Positions 1 to 8,418 of a DNA stretch of 43,940 bases are shown here, one piece after another. The translations under genes and the position numbers were made by a program. Every line of letters begins with the position of its first letter. Within the stretch, counting starts at the first letter, position 1. The DNA comes from Nitrospirota bacterium (GTDB lineage: Bacteria > Nitrospinota_A > UBA7883 > JACRGQ01), in assembly GCA_024275955.1 (NCBI GenBank), contig JAJRYD010000016.1, positions 1-43,940 of the forward strand, given 5' to 3'. The notes beneath the pieces are model-generated. The model was given only the letters and a program-made list of their open reading frames with translations. It did not search any database and was not told the DNA's origin.

Positions 1-87
1 ATCCCTTTGCGATACTTTATAGGGGTCACAAAATGATAGTGAATTTGATATACATTATGTCTACTTCGCCGGAGCGTTCCCATCCAC

Positions 88-124
88 TCCTTATATAAGG
101 AATCTCACCCCGCAGCAAGCTGCG
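88..124. repeat. palindrome plus REP-like hairpin
   Basis: A perfect 14 bp palindrome (TCCTTATATAAGGA, 88-101) is followed by the hairpin CGCAGCAAGCTGCG (111-124). A sister hairpin lies at 43690-43703, where the A-T stem pair is replaced by G-C. Flanking bases are also shared (CCC before, AGG after). This looks like a short intergenic palindromic repeat rather than a terminator, because no T-tract follows. The rest of 1-263 shows no gene that I can support. Confidence 0.45.
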
Positions 125-263
125 AGGAATTACAAGTTAAATGGGGCTTTTAAAATTTCCAATAAATTTTGCTTGCCGCCTCAGAGAAACAAAACGGCAA
201 TGCGGGCTATTCGTAGCATCGGTTTGGGGTGAGCCTCTGATTTATGCTACATTGTTTCGCTAA

Positions 264-2525
264 ATGACAGCAAGACAACTAAAGCTAAAATCGCCCGAGA
301 ATATCGAGCCGGCAGACCTTAAGGGCGAACTTCGCAAACGGTTTCTCTGGTACGCTATCAGCACTATAGCTTCGCGCGCGTTGCCGGATGTGCGGGATGG
401 GCTAAAACCTGTCCACCGCAGAATCCTTTACGCCATGTACCGTATGCGTTTGAACCCTGATTCCAGATACCGCAAATCTGCCGCCGTAGTCGGCGATGTT
501 TTGGGTAAATACCACCCCCACGGAGATCAGGCCGCCTACGATACGATGGTACGGCTGGCGCAGGAGTTTTCGCTTCGCTACCCGCTTGTAGACGGGCAGG
601 GGAACTTTGGTTCGATAGACGGCGACTCTGCCGCCGCGATGCGTTATACCGAGGCACGGCTAACGCCGATGGCGATAGAGATCTTGGCAGAGATAGATCA
701 AGATACCGTACCGTTTAGGCCTAACTACGATTCGACGATAATAGAGCCTGTCTTTTTGCCGTCGAGAGTGCCGAATATTCTCATAAACGGTTCGTCCGGC
801 ATCGCCGTAGGCATGGCTACCAACATCCCTCCGCATAACCTTAATGAGGTTGTAGACGCGCTTGTCTCGATGATAGGCAACCCGAAGCAGTCTATAACGC
901 AGGTGACAAAACATATAAAAGGGCCGGACTTCCCTACAGGAGCGACGATTCTCATATCAAAGAAGGAAATTAGGGATATATACGAGTGCGGTAAAGGCTC
1001 TATAAAGCTTCGCGCCGAGTATACGGTAGAAACAAAGAAGAAAGGCAAAGAGCAGATAGTCGTTACGTCGCTTCCGTACACTGTCAACAAATCGAAGCTG
1101 ATAGAAAAGATAGCGCAGATAATCATAGGCAAAAAGCTTTCGTCACTAGATGACATACGAGACGAATCGGACGAAAATATACGGATAGTTATGGAACTAA
1201 AGGGGTCTGCCGACGTGAGTATGGTAATGGCCTACCTCTATAAATATACCGACCTCGAATACAACTTCGCGGTAAACATGACAGTGCTCGACCCTGCTAA
1301 CACGCCGAGGCGAATCTCTTTGCCGGAGATGCTGAAAATATTTCTCGACTTTCGGATAGAGACGACACGCAAAAGGCTTGAGTATGAACTAAGAAAGATA
1401 AAAGAAAGGCTTCATATACTGTGCGCTCTTGTTAAAGTTTTGAGCGATATCGACACGGCGATAAAAATAATCCGCAAAAGCAAATCGCGCGACGAGGCTA
1501 AGTCGGCTTTAAAGAAAAAGTTTAAGCTGGGCGATATTCAGCTGAATGCTGTTCTCGATCTACGTCTTTCCGCCCTCGTCGCGATGGAGGTAACCAAAGT
1601 AAAAAGGGAAGCAAGGGAGCTGGAGGAATCGCGCCGTGAGATAGAAGGAATACTCGGCTCTCCCAGAAAGGTAAAGACTCTCGTAAAAAACGAACTGCTC
1701 GATATCAAAAAAGAGTATGGCGACAGGCGCAGAACCAAAATAGAAGGCACGGTCGTGGAAGAGGAGGTCTATACCGAATCCGACTTTATTGCCCACGAGA
1801 AATGTTTTGTCATTATCAGCAGAAACGGATGGGTGAGGCGGATAAAAAAAGAGCCGAAAGCGGAACAGCTTCGGTTCAAAGATGGCGACTCACTGCTTAA
1901 AATAAAAGAGATGGATACGGCGGAGCATCTTGTGTTCTTTTCGTCTGCCGGCAAGGCTTATGTGATGACCGCTTATAATATACAGCAGACGACAGGCTTT
2001 GGAACCCCCTTACAGGGTATCTTTAAATTTAGCGACGGCGAAACGCTTATAGCTGTCGATTACCTGCCTCACCTTACATTGGATATGAAGGAAAAGAGCG
2101 AGTATCTGGTGGTGATGGAAAACGGTAACGGGTTCAGGTTTAACAAAGCAACGATCGATGAGACTACAAAAGCAGGGAAAAGATATGCCAACGCAAAAGA
2201 TAATAACGCGGTGCGCGACGTAATTCTGCTTGAAAAACCGTTTGTATATCTAGCGGCAAGCGGCGGTAAAGCGCTTTTGCTTAAAGTAAAAGAGGCTCCT
2301 GTTCTCTCCGGCCCGGGTGCCGGCGTGAGGCTTATAAAAATAAAACCAAATGAAAATATTATCGGCCTGCGCAACGTGGCGAAGAAAGATAAGGTGCGGC
2401 TCATCTTCGATAAGGGACGCGACTCGATATTTAAAATTTCCGAGCTGGAAGTAGGCTCAAGGGCGACTACGGGCCGTTCTTACGGCGGACTCAAGAAAAA
2501 ACTTATGGCGGTTGTCGCGGAGTAG
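264..2525 (+). CDS. parC: DNA topoisomerase IV subunit A (ParC)
   Basis: Type IIA topoisomerase breakage-reunion subunit, which acts with ParE to decatenate and relax DNA. The N-terminal winged-helix/tower region carries the catalytic Tyr at residue 128 in [10 protein letters not shown], and the GKYHPHGD and [16 protein letters not shown] motifs are intact. The C-terminal half has weak beta-pinwheel repeats and no gyrase-type QRRGGKG box, which supports ParC over GyrA. At 753 aa the length fits the family. A TAA codon lies directly before the ATG, so the start cannot be further upstream. No clear Shine-Dalgarno is visible. The quinolone-region position equivalent to GyrA Ser83 is Gln89, while the acidic residue (Asp93) is kept. 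One base separates it from parE. Confidence 0.93.
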   Translation: MTARQLKLKSPENIEPADLKGELRKRFLWYAISTIASRALPDVRDGLKPVHRRILYAMYRMRLNPDSRYRKSAAVVGDVLGKYHPHGDQAAYDTMVRLAQEFSLRYPLVDGQGNFGSIDGDSAAAMRYTEARLTPMAIEILAEIDQDTVPFRPNYDSTIIEPVFLPSRVPNILINGSSGIAVGMATNIPPHNLNEVVDALVSMIGNPKQSITQVTKHIKGPDFPTGATILISKKEIRDIYECGKGSIKLRAEYTVETKKKGKEQIVVTSLPYTVNKSKLIEKIAQIIIGKKLSSLDDIRDESDENIRIVMELKGSADVSMVMAYLYKYTDLEYNFAVNMTVLDPANTPRRISLPEMLKIFLDFRIETTRKRLEYELRKIKERLHILCALVKVLSDIDTAIKIIRKSKSRDEAKSALKKKFKLGDIQLNAVLDLRLSALVAMEVTKVKREARELEESRREIEGILGSPRKVKTLVKNELLDIKKEYGDRRRTKIEGTVVEEEVYTESDFIAHEKCFVIISRNGWVRRIKKEPKAEQLRFKDGDSLLKIKEMDTAEHLVFFSSAGKAYVMTAYNIQQTTGFGTPLQGIFKFSDGETLIAVDYLPHLTLDMKEKSEYLVVMENGNGFRFNKATIDETTKAGKRYANAKDNNAVRDVILLEKPFVYLAASGGKALLLKVKEAPVLSGPGAGVRLIKIKPNENIIGLRNVAKKDKVRLIFDKGRDSIFKISELEVGSRATTGRSYGGLKKKLMAVVAE

Positions 2526-2526
2526 T

Positions 2527-4416
2527 ATGAGCAAAAGCTATACGTCGGATGAAATTACGGTACTAGAAGGGCTGGAGCCTGTTCGGGCGCGCCCCGGCAT
2601 GTATATAGGGGGTACCGACGCAAACGGGCTTCACCATCTTGTGTGGGAGGCGGTTGATAACTCGGTGGACGAGGCGATAAACGGACACTGCAAAAAGATA
2701 GATATAACGATAGGGAAGAACGGGTGGATGACCGTACTCGATGATGGCAGGGGCATCCCCGTGGATAAACATAAAAAACATAAAAAACCTGCGCTGGAAC
2801 TTATTATGACCACACTGCATGCTGGAGCAAAGTTTCATAACAAGGCGTATTCGTCGTCAGGCGGTCTTCATGGCGTTGGTATATCTGTGGTGAACGCGCT
2901 CTCGGAAAAGCTTAATGTAAAAGTTTTCCGCGATGGGCATGAGTGGTCGATGTCGTTTTCGCGGGGCGATGTTAAGAGTAAGCTAAAGAAGGAAAAGAAA
3001 AGCCGCAAACATGGCACTCTCGTGTCGTTTTTACCTGATAGCAAAATATTTAAAAAAGTTAATTTCAACTTCAAAAATATCTGCGAGAGGTCGGAATCGA
3101 AAGCGTTCATCAATAGGGGCCTTAGGATTTCCGTTAGCGACGAGCGTACGGGTGAGAGACGAGAGTTCTTCTTTGAAAACGGTATCCTTGATTATATAAA
3201 CAAGGTTCTTGGAAGCGGTAAGGGAGTTCTTTTTGCTCCATTCTACGCGAGGTCAGACAACGGCATACATTGCGAGGTAGCCCTTCAATGGACGGAGAAG
3301 ACCGAATCTAAAATAGAATCGTACTGCAACTCGATAAACACGGTAGATGGCGGTACGCACGAAGCGGGGCTTAGGACCGCGCTTACCAAAACTATAAGAC
3401 AGGAGATGGAACGGCGCGCAGGTAAAGGCAAGATAACGCCGATAACGACGGAAGATGTAAAGGAAGGCTTAACGGCAATACTATCTATCTTCGTGGAAAA
3501 CCCTCAGTTTCAGGGGCAGACCAAAGAAAAGCTCAATAACCCAGAGGTATCTGCTTTAGTGGAAGGTGTGGTTCGTCCGGCGTTCGAGAAATTCTTGCTG
3601 GAAAACTGTTCCACAGCCGACCTCCTTATAGCGAGGGTAGAGCTTTCGGCTAAGGCTAGGCTTGCGTCGAGGGCCGCGCGCGAGGAGGTGCAACGAAAAG
3701 GGGCGATATCGCACAGGCTTACATTGCCGGGCAAGCTTTCCGACTGCTCGTCTACCAGCCCCACAGATTCGGAGCTGTTTATAGTAGAGGGCGATTCGGC
3801 CGGCGGCTCCAGCAAGCAGGCTAGAGATAGAAAAACTCAGGCGATACTTCCCTTAAGAGGAAAAATACTTAATGTAGAAAACGCTACCGGCGAAAAGCTC
3901 GCGAACAACGCCGAGCTAAAGGCACTGTCGCTTAGCATAGGCACCGGCATAGGGGCTGGTTTTGATTACAAAAGATTAAGGTACGATAAAATTATAATCA
4001 TGACCGATGCCGACGTGGACGGCGCGCATATATCGGCGCTCTTGCTTACCTTCTTTTTCCGCAACATGAAAGAGCTGGTGGAAAAAGGACATCTATATCT
4101 TTCGCAACCGCCACTTTATAAGGTGGTAATAGGCAAAGAGGTTTTCTACGCCGCCGACGACGAAGAAAAAGATAAAATTATGGGGAAATATAAAAACAGG
4201 AATATAGAGATATCACGCTTTAAGGGCTTGGGCGAGATGCCGGTGAACATTCTTAAAGATACAACTATGGATAAAGCGAAACGCAGTCTCCTTCGCGTGG
4301 AGCTTATAGATGAGCAAGAGACAGAAGAGGCTTTTAAAGATTTGATGGGGAAAGATTCTTCAGCGCGCTTCCGGTTTATACAGGAGAATGCCGCCAGTTT
4401 TGAATTAGATGTTTGA
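2527..4416 (+). CDS. parE: DNA topoisomerase IV subunit B (ParE)
   Basis: ATPase subunit of topoisomerase IV. The GHKL ATP-binding fold is seen in EAVDNSVDEA (Asn45), DDGRGIP and GGLHGVG. The TOPRIM domain is seen in FIVEGDSAGG and the metal-binding TDADVDGAH, and the C-terminal RFKGLGEM motif is present. The length of 629 aa is the compact ParE/GyrB form without the enterobacterial GyrB insertion. I chose the ATG at 2527 because GGAG sits 4 bases upstream and the protein begins MSKSYTSDEI. A TTG 15 bases further upstream is possible but less likely. It is cotranscribed and translationally coupled with parC, which supports topoisomerase IV over gyrase. Confidence 0.93.
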   Translation: MSKSYTSDEITVLEGLEPVRARPGMYIGGTDANGLHHLVWEAVDNSVDEAINGHCKKIDITIGKNGWMTVLDDGRGIPVDKHKKHKKPALELIMTTLHAGAKFHNKAYSSSGGLHGVGISVVNALSEKLNVKVFRDGHEWSMSFSRGDVKSKLKKEKKSRKHGTLVSFLPDSKIFKKVNFNFKNICERSESKAFINRGLRISVSDERTGERREFFFENGILDYINKVLGSGKGVLFAPFYARSDNGIHCEVALQWTEKTESKIESYCNSINTVDGGTHEAGLRTALTKTIRQEMERRAGKGKITPITTEDVKEGLTAILSIFVENPQFQGQTKEKLNNPEVSALVEGVVRPAFEKFLLENCSTADLLIARVELSAKARLASRAAREEVQRKGAISHRLTLPGKLSDCSSTSPTDSELFIVEGDSAGGSSKQARDRKTQAILPLRGKILNVENATGEKLANNAELKALSLSIGTGIGAGFDYKRLRYDKIIIMTDADVDGAHISALLLTFFFRNMKELVEKGHLYLSQPPLYKVVIGKEVFYAADDEEKDKIMGKYKNRNIEISRFKGLGEMPVNILKDTTMDKAKRSLLRVELIDEQETEEAFKDLMGKDSSARFRFIQENAASFELDV

Positions 4417-4630
4417 TATTGGTGGCACAGGCACTCAAGGACGGAAAATAAACTTTCCAGTATTGTAGACATTCTTGTATGCGAGTTCTAGTAAAGCGGG
4501 GAAGCATCATGCTCCGCATGACCCACAGGCGATAGCCGCCTGTTCTACCGCAAAGCGGGGTCTAATACCGCCGCCTTCGTTTTTCGCTCGGTCATGCAGA
4601 GGAACCTGCGCTCCCTCACACGCGTCCCGC

Positions 4631-4723
4631 CTACTTTATCAGGGACGAATAAATATTAGATAGAGGGGCAATTCCACCAAGGTTTGTAAGGGCTATAGCT
4701 ATATCATTTACCCAAGTAGCCAT
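4631..4723 (-). pseudogene. truncated 5' end of a winged-helix/restriction-associated-type gene
   Basis: A 30-codon reading frame starts with ATG behind AAGGA and encodes MATWVNDIAIALTNLGG followed by IAPLSNIY, then stops. This resembles the conserved N-terminus (W, ALxxLGG, LSxIY pattern) of a family of DNA-associated proteins that often accompany HNH or restriction-type endonucleases. Everything after residue 30 is missing and is replaced by hairpin-rich sequence. The family resemblance comes from memory of the motif and is not proven. Confidence 0.4.
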
Positions 4724-4887
4724 ATTTTCCTTTTCTACACATTATTCCGATATTTCCTATGTGATTCCATCTCACTGTTCCATTTCATCTTCACCAAATA
4801 GTTGCCAATAAGCGCATGTGGCACAATGCGACATTTCACATATAAAAGGCATTTCATTCGGCTCCACGAGAGAGGAGTATTTAAATA

Positions 4888-4920
4888 CCTCTTTTGGGTC
4901 TGTTACCAAAAGAGGTTTTT
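4888..4920 (+). terminator. rho-independent terminator
   Basis: Perfect 10 bp stem CCTCTTTTGG/CCAAAAGAGG with an 8-base loop, followed by TTTTT. It directly follows the 12 bp palindrome GTATTTAAATAC (4877-4888). It lies 470 bases past parE, so it may end a longer parCE transcript or serve the lost gene content of this region. Confidence 0.65.
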
Positions 4921-4947
4921 GAGCATTTTAAAGAAAAGCTCATTTTT
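4919..4947 (+). terminator. second hairpin with T-run
   Basis: TGAGC/GCTCA 5 bp stem around an A/T-rich loop, followed by ATTTTTT. It lies in tandem behind the stronger terminator at 4888-4920. It is weak on its own. Confidence 0.4.
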
Positions 4948-4951
4948 TAAT

Positions 4952-5025
4952 TTCTTGAAAAGAAAGGTTTTAGAGATAGGCGGTTTGTGGCAAAATCGAA
5001 TTTATGTCATTCGGCAACAGCCCCC
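4952..5025 (-). repeat. dispersed repeat copy 1 (inverted relative to copy at 43603)
   Basis: Read on the minus strand this begins GGGGGCTGTTGCCGAAT and continues A/T-rich. The first 17 bases match 43603-43619 exactly, and the next ~57 bases match about three quarters of positions. The outer edge is sharp and the interior decays, which resembles the end of an insertion sequence or a MITE-type element. Confidence 0.6.
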
Positions 5026-5171
5026 CTTTTATATAATTGTCCCATAATTCAAATATCTTTTCTGCATTCATAATTAACCTCCTCTTACTTTCGCAGGACA
5101 GGTATTTCTATGCTATGGCAAAGCGGTAGACCACTCATATCCGCATGCTACTACTCGCCCCACGGGCGTGG

Positions 5172-5678
5172 CTAAGAGTGTTTTTGGCCTTTTTTAGGTT
5201 TCGCGCTACGGCCTGTCCAGACATTTTTGGATTTAATCCATCCTTTATCACCTTCTGGGTCTTGCACTTTGTACCAGCCTTTTTGCTCCTTTAGCACCTT
5301 GAAGGTGTAGTTCTTCGGAGCTTGGAAAAGCGCCTGCGATTTGGAATCGGCCCGTTTGCTTACATCGGCTATTTTGACTGTAACTATAGCACCGACCTTT
5401 TCTGAAACGACGGAGTTGTGTATCCATCCTATGTCGCCTTCGTGGTCGCGGACTATGAACCACTTTTGGCCTTTAACATCCTTGAAATTAGCCATAATCT
5501 CGAACGGCGTGTACATTCTAGGTCTCCAGAGAATCTTGTAGGTAGTGGCAGGGCCGTTACGAACTTTTGCCTCTTTATGAGTAACCATTACCGACTTTTT
5601 GGAAGCGGCAAGAATAGTGGTAGCTGTTGAAAGAAGCCCAAAGACAAGAACCAGCGCAAAAACCGCAATTCTTTTCAT
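5172..5678 (-). CDS. exported protein with two bacterial SH3 domains
   Basis: 168 aa with an N-terminal signal peptide (basic MKR, hydrophobic core, cleavage near AAS at residue 25). Two bacterial SH3 (SH3_3-type) domains follow, at about residues 28-90 and 95-155. Each ends in the typical DxEGDxGWIxxxxV pattern. The C-terminus is short and basic. Such domains bind peptidoglycan or other envelope ligands, and no catalytic domain is present. The gene lies 86 bases downstream of metG on the same strand, behind an 8 bp inverted repeat. It may share the metG transcript or have its own control. The specific role is unknown. Confidence 0.8.
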   Translation of the reverse strand: MKRIAVFALVLVFGLLSTATTILAASKKSVMVTHKEAKVRNGPATTYKILWRPRMYTPFEIMANFKDVKGQKWFIVRDHEGDIGWIHNSVVSEKVGAIVTVKIADVSKRADSKSQALFQAPKNYTFKVLKEQKGWYKVQDPEGDKGWIKSKNVWTGRSAKPKKGQKHS

Positions 5679-5703
5679 AATACTTTTATTCCCCTATACA
5701 GAT

Positions 5704-5728
5704 TATCGCTAGGTACAAATTAGCGATA
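5704..5728. promoter_or_regulatory. inverted repeat upstream of SH3 gene
   Basis: TATCGCTA and TAGCGATA form an 8 bp perfect inverted repeat with a 9-base spacer, between metG and the SH3-domain gene. No T-tract follows on the minus strand. It could be an operator or an mRNA stability hairpin. I cannot distinguish these. Confidence 0.35.
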
Positions 5729-5764
5729 GTCTACCCCTATTACCGGCTACCATCAACACCCTTC

Positions 5765-7327
5765 TTAAACATCCGGCAGGACGGCCGCTTTCACCTTTTC
5801 CTTCATTTTGCCGTCTATACGGGGGAAAAGCGGTTCGCCGGCGCTTATTACGGCTCCCGGTTTCATCCCTCCCCAGCTGTCACTGCCGTAATTCCCTTTT
5901 TCCAGCCCTATCTGGAGAAGAAGCTTTTCCATAGAACCGGGCATTACAGGCAAAAGCATACGGCCTATATACCGGATAGACTCCACCACGCCGTAAAGCA
6001 CATCATCTAGTATTTCTGATTTCGATTCGTCTTTTGCAAGGTTCCACGGCTCGCTCTCGACAATAAAACCGTTTACAATGTCGCAAAACGATATCACCTC
6101 GTCGAGCGCCTTGTTTATCGCTGTCTGCTCCAGATGCTTCGTGTAGCTGTCAATCGCCTTTTCAGCCGCTTTTTGGAGGCTTGCGGCAGTATCTGTGCCG
6201 GACGGTTTCGGCAGTTTGCCGCCGCGGTATTTAGAAACCATTTTGAGCGAACGGGAAACGAGGTTGCCGAAATTATTGGAGAGATCTACATTTATTCTGG
6301 AGACAAGGCCGTCCACGCTGAAATCGCCGTCAGAACCAAACTGTATCTCCTTCATAAGAAAGTAGCGGAACTGATCCAGCCCAACAGCCTCTTTAACCCG
6401 CAAAGGCTCCACCACGTTGCCTAGCGACTTGCTCATTTTCTTCCCTTCTACCGTCCACCATCCATGCGCGAATATTCTTTTGGGCAGAGGCAGTCCGATA
6501 GCTTTTAGCATCGTTATCCAGTAGACGCAGTGGGTGGTGAGGATATCTTTGCCGATAAGGTGCAGGTCTGCCGGCCAGATGTTTTTAAACCTTTCGCCAT
6601 CGCCCCTAAAACCGGCCGCGGATATATAATTTTGCAAAGCATCGAACCAGACATATGTAACGTAGTCTTTATCGAACGGCAGTTCCACGCCCCACGACAT
6701 TCTCGACTTCGGGCGTGATATGCAAAGGTCGTCCAGCTCTCTATCGAGAAAACCTAGCACTTCGTTGCGTCTTGATTTCGGAGCGATGAAATCTTCGTTC
6801 GCCTTTATGTAGTCGATAAGCCACTGCTGGTGTCGGCCCATTTTAAAAAAATAGTTTTTCTCTTTTATTCTGTCTACTTTTCTTCCGCAGTCGGGGCAGT
6901 TGCCGTCTACTAGGTCTTTTTCCATCCAGAACCTTTCGTCCGGCACGCAGTACCAGCCTTCGTATGTATCGTCGTAAATCTCGCCTTTTTCGTAAAGTTT
7001 CTGCAATGTCTCCCGCACCACTTTTAGATGCCCCGCGTCTGTAGTTCTTACGAAGTGATCATGCGAGATGTTCATCTCTTTCCAAAGGTTTTTGAAAATT
7101 TCGCTATGAAAATCGACATGCTCTTTTACCGACTGACCTTTCTCTTTAGCCGCTTGGTCGGCTTTTTGCCCATGCTCGTCCGTGCCTGTAAGAAAGAATA
7201 CCTCTCTCCCTTCCATTCTGTTATAGCGGGCGAGAAAATCTGCCGCTACCGTGGTGTAGAGATGCCCTATGTGAGGTTTATCGTTCACATAGTAGATAGG
7301 CGTGGTTACATAAAACTTTTTTGCCAT
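5765..7327 (-). CDS. metG: methionyl-tRNA synthetase
   Basis: Class I aminoacyl-tRNA synthetase that charges tRNA-Met and initiator tRNA. The HIGH motif is PHIGH at residues 18-22 and KMSKS is at 297-301. A zinc-knuckle region (CPDC at 144-147, with an earlier Cys at 127) sits in the connective domain, followed by the alpha-helical anticodon-binding domain with W/N-rich helices. At 520 aa it lacks the C-terminal tRNA-binding/dimerisation extension found in longer MetRS, as in many bacteria. It begins 32 bases after the ricT-like gene on the same strand. The holB-ricT-metG order is a known conserved neighbourhood, best known from Firmicutes. Confidence 0.95.
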   Translation of the reverse strand: MAKKFYVTTPIYYVNDKPHIGHLYTTVAADFLARYNRMEGREVFFLTGTDEHGQKADQAAKEKGQSVKEHVDFHSEIFKNLWKEMNISHDHFVRTTDAGHLKVVRETLQKLYEKGEIYDDTYEGWYCVPDERFWMEKDLVDGNCPDCGRKVDRIKEKNYFFKMGRHQQWLIDYIKANEDFIAPKSRRNEVLGFLDRELDDLCISRPKSRMSWGVELPFDKDYVTYVWFDALQNYISAAGFRGDGERFKNIWPADLHLIGKDILTTHCVYWITMLKAIGLPLPKRIFAHGWWTVEGKKMSKSLGNVVEPLRVKEAVGLDQFRYFLMKEIQFGSDGDFSVDGLVSRINVDLSNNFGNLVSRSLKMVSKYRGGKLPKPSGTDTAASLQKAAEKAIDSYTKHLEQTAINKALDEVISFCDIVNGFIVESEPWNLAKDESKSEILDDVLYGVVESIRYIGRMLLPVMPGSMEKLLLQIGLEKGNYGSDSWGGMKPGAVISAGEPLFPRIDGKMKEKVKAAVLPDV

Positions 7328-7359
7328 TTTAACTATTTATGGAAGCTCTTTGGGTTTCA

Positions 7360-8418
7360 TTAATCGGAAGGAGCCGGCCTCTCTCCCTCTGGTTTAGGCT
7401 TGGAGGCTGGCGATGGTGTATCGCCTCTGCCTGAGGAGCTATTGGCATCCACCGCTGGCGGTCTGCCGCTTTTACTGGAAGCTCTGCCGTCTCTACTAGG
7501 CCTCGCCCCTTTGCCGGCACCTCTTTCACTGCTTTTCTGCTTGCCGCCTTTTCCTTTTTTGCCAGGCTTTCTCTGCTGTTGTTCATGTTTTATTGTTGAT
7601 ACGGATGAAGCCTCGAAGGTTTCCCTTTTGTCATCACCAAGATAAACAGTAACCTTTGACCGCAGGTAGTCGGCAACTATAACCTTTCCCCTGCCATCAG
7701 GCGTATCTACCGTTTTGCCGACGCGGGGAACCACTTTCTGCATCTCCTTGTAAAAGGAGTTTTCATAATTAAGGCAACACATAAGCCTTCCGCAAGCGCC
7801 GGAAATCTTTGATGGATTGAGGGAAAGCCCCTGATCCTTTGCCATCCGTATAGAGACCGGAGAAAAGTCCGTAAGAAAGGAAGAACAGCAAAGCTTCTGG
7901 CCGCAGACACCGGCTCCCCCCATCATCTTCGCCTCGTCTCTGGAGCCTACCTGACGCATCTCCACTCTAACATCGAGTTCCTTCGAAAGAGATTTCACCA
8001 TACTTCTAAAATCTATCCGGCCGTCTGAAGTGTAGGAGATAATCGCCCTTTTTTCATCGTAGGTAACTTCTACATAGCTTATTTTCATTTTCAGCTCGCT
8101 ATCGCTTACTTTACGCGAGGCTATCGAGTTAATCTCCCTCTCCTTTTCACCTATACGGTTATACGACTCCTCGTCATAGGATGTCGCTTTTCTTATTACG
8201 TTCCTCAGCCGTCCCGCCTTTTTATGGCAACAACTCTTGCCCCGAAACTTCATTTTTGCCCTAGCAACACTGCCTATAGCCGGCCCGCGCTCACTGTCGA
8301 CCACGCAAAGGTCGCCGACAGAAAGGTTTAGATGGTTGCATCTGTAATCTTCCGGCTTCGCGGAATGCCGAAAACTTACCGCGATTGTAAAATCTTCTTC
8401 AATAACGTCACTCTGCAA
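7360..8418 (-). CDS. ricT: PSP1-domain protein, RicT/YaaT-like
   Basis: 352 aa. The PSP1 domain spans about residues 30-265 and carries the Cys-rich motifs GVCGQKLCC and GACGRLMCCLNYE. In Bacillus RicT such cysteines bind an iron-sulfur cluster, and RicT acts in the Ric complex that aids RNase Y-dependent mRNA processing. RNase Y itself is encoded at 40878. The C-terminal ~85 residues are low-complexity, rich in Lys, Gly, Ser and Pro, and probably disordered and RNA-binding. I chose the TTG at 8418 because AGGGAG lies 6 bases upstream and it overlaps the holB stop by 11 bases. Reading further upstream gives non-conserved sequence that is the shadow of holB. Confidence 0.85.
   Translation of the reverse strand: MQSDVIEEDFTIAVSFRHSAKPEDYRCNHLNLSVGDLCVVDSERGPAIGSVARAKMKFRGKSCCHKKAGRLRNVIRKATSYDEESYNRIGEKEREINSIASRKVSDSELKMKISYVEVTYDEKRAIISYTSDGRIDFRSMVKSLSKELDVRVEMRQVGSRDEAKMMGGAGVCGQKLCCSSFLTDFSPVSIRMAKDQGLSLNPSKISGACGRLMCCLNYENSFYKEMQKVVPRVGKTVDTPDGRGKVIVADYLRSKVTVYLGDDKRETFEASSVSTIKHEQQQRKPGKKGKGGKQKSSERGAGKGARPSRDGRASSKSGRPPAVDANSSSGRGDTPSPASKPKPEGERPAPSD

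Larger units (their letters stand above)
4417..5171. other. gene-poor region with remnants
   Basis: About 755 bp without an intact gene. It contains short hairpins, for example ACAGGCG/CGCCTGT near 4540-4560, a truncated gene start at 4631-4723, two hairpins followed by T-runs at 4888-4947, and one copy of a dispersed repeat at 4952-5025. Base composition is patchier than in the neighbouring genes. It reads as accumulated insertion debris. Confidence 0.6.

Noticed and set aside
725-1156. 143-codon minus-strand frame inside parC
   Set aside because: Antisense shadow of conserved ParC sequence.
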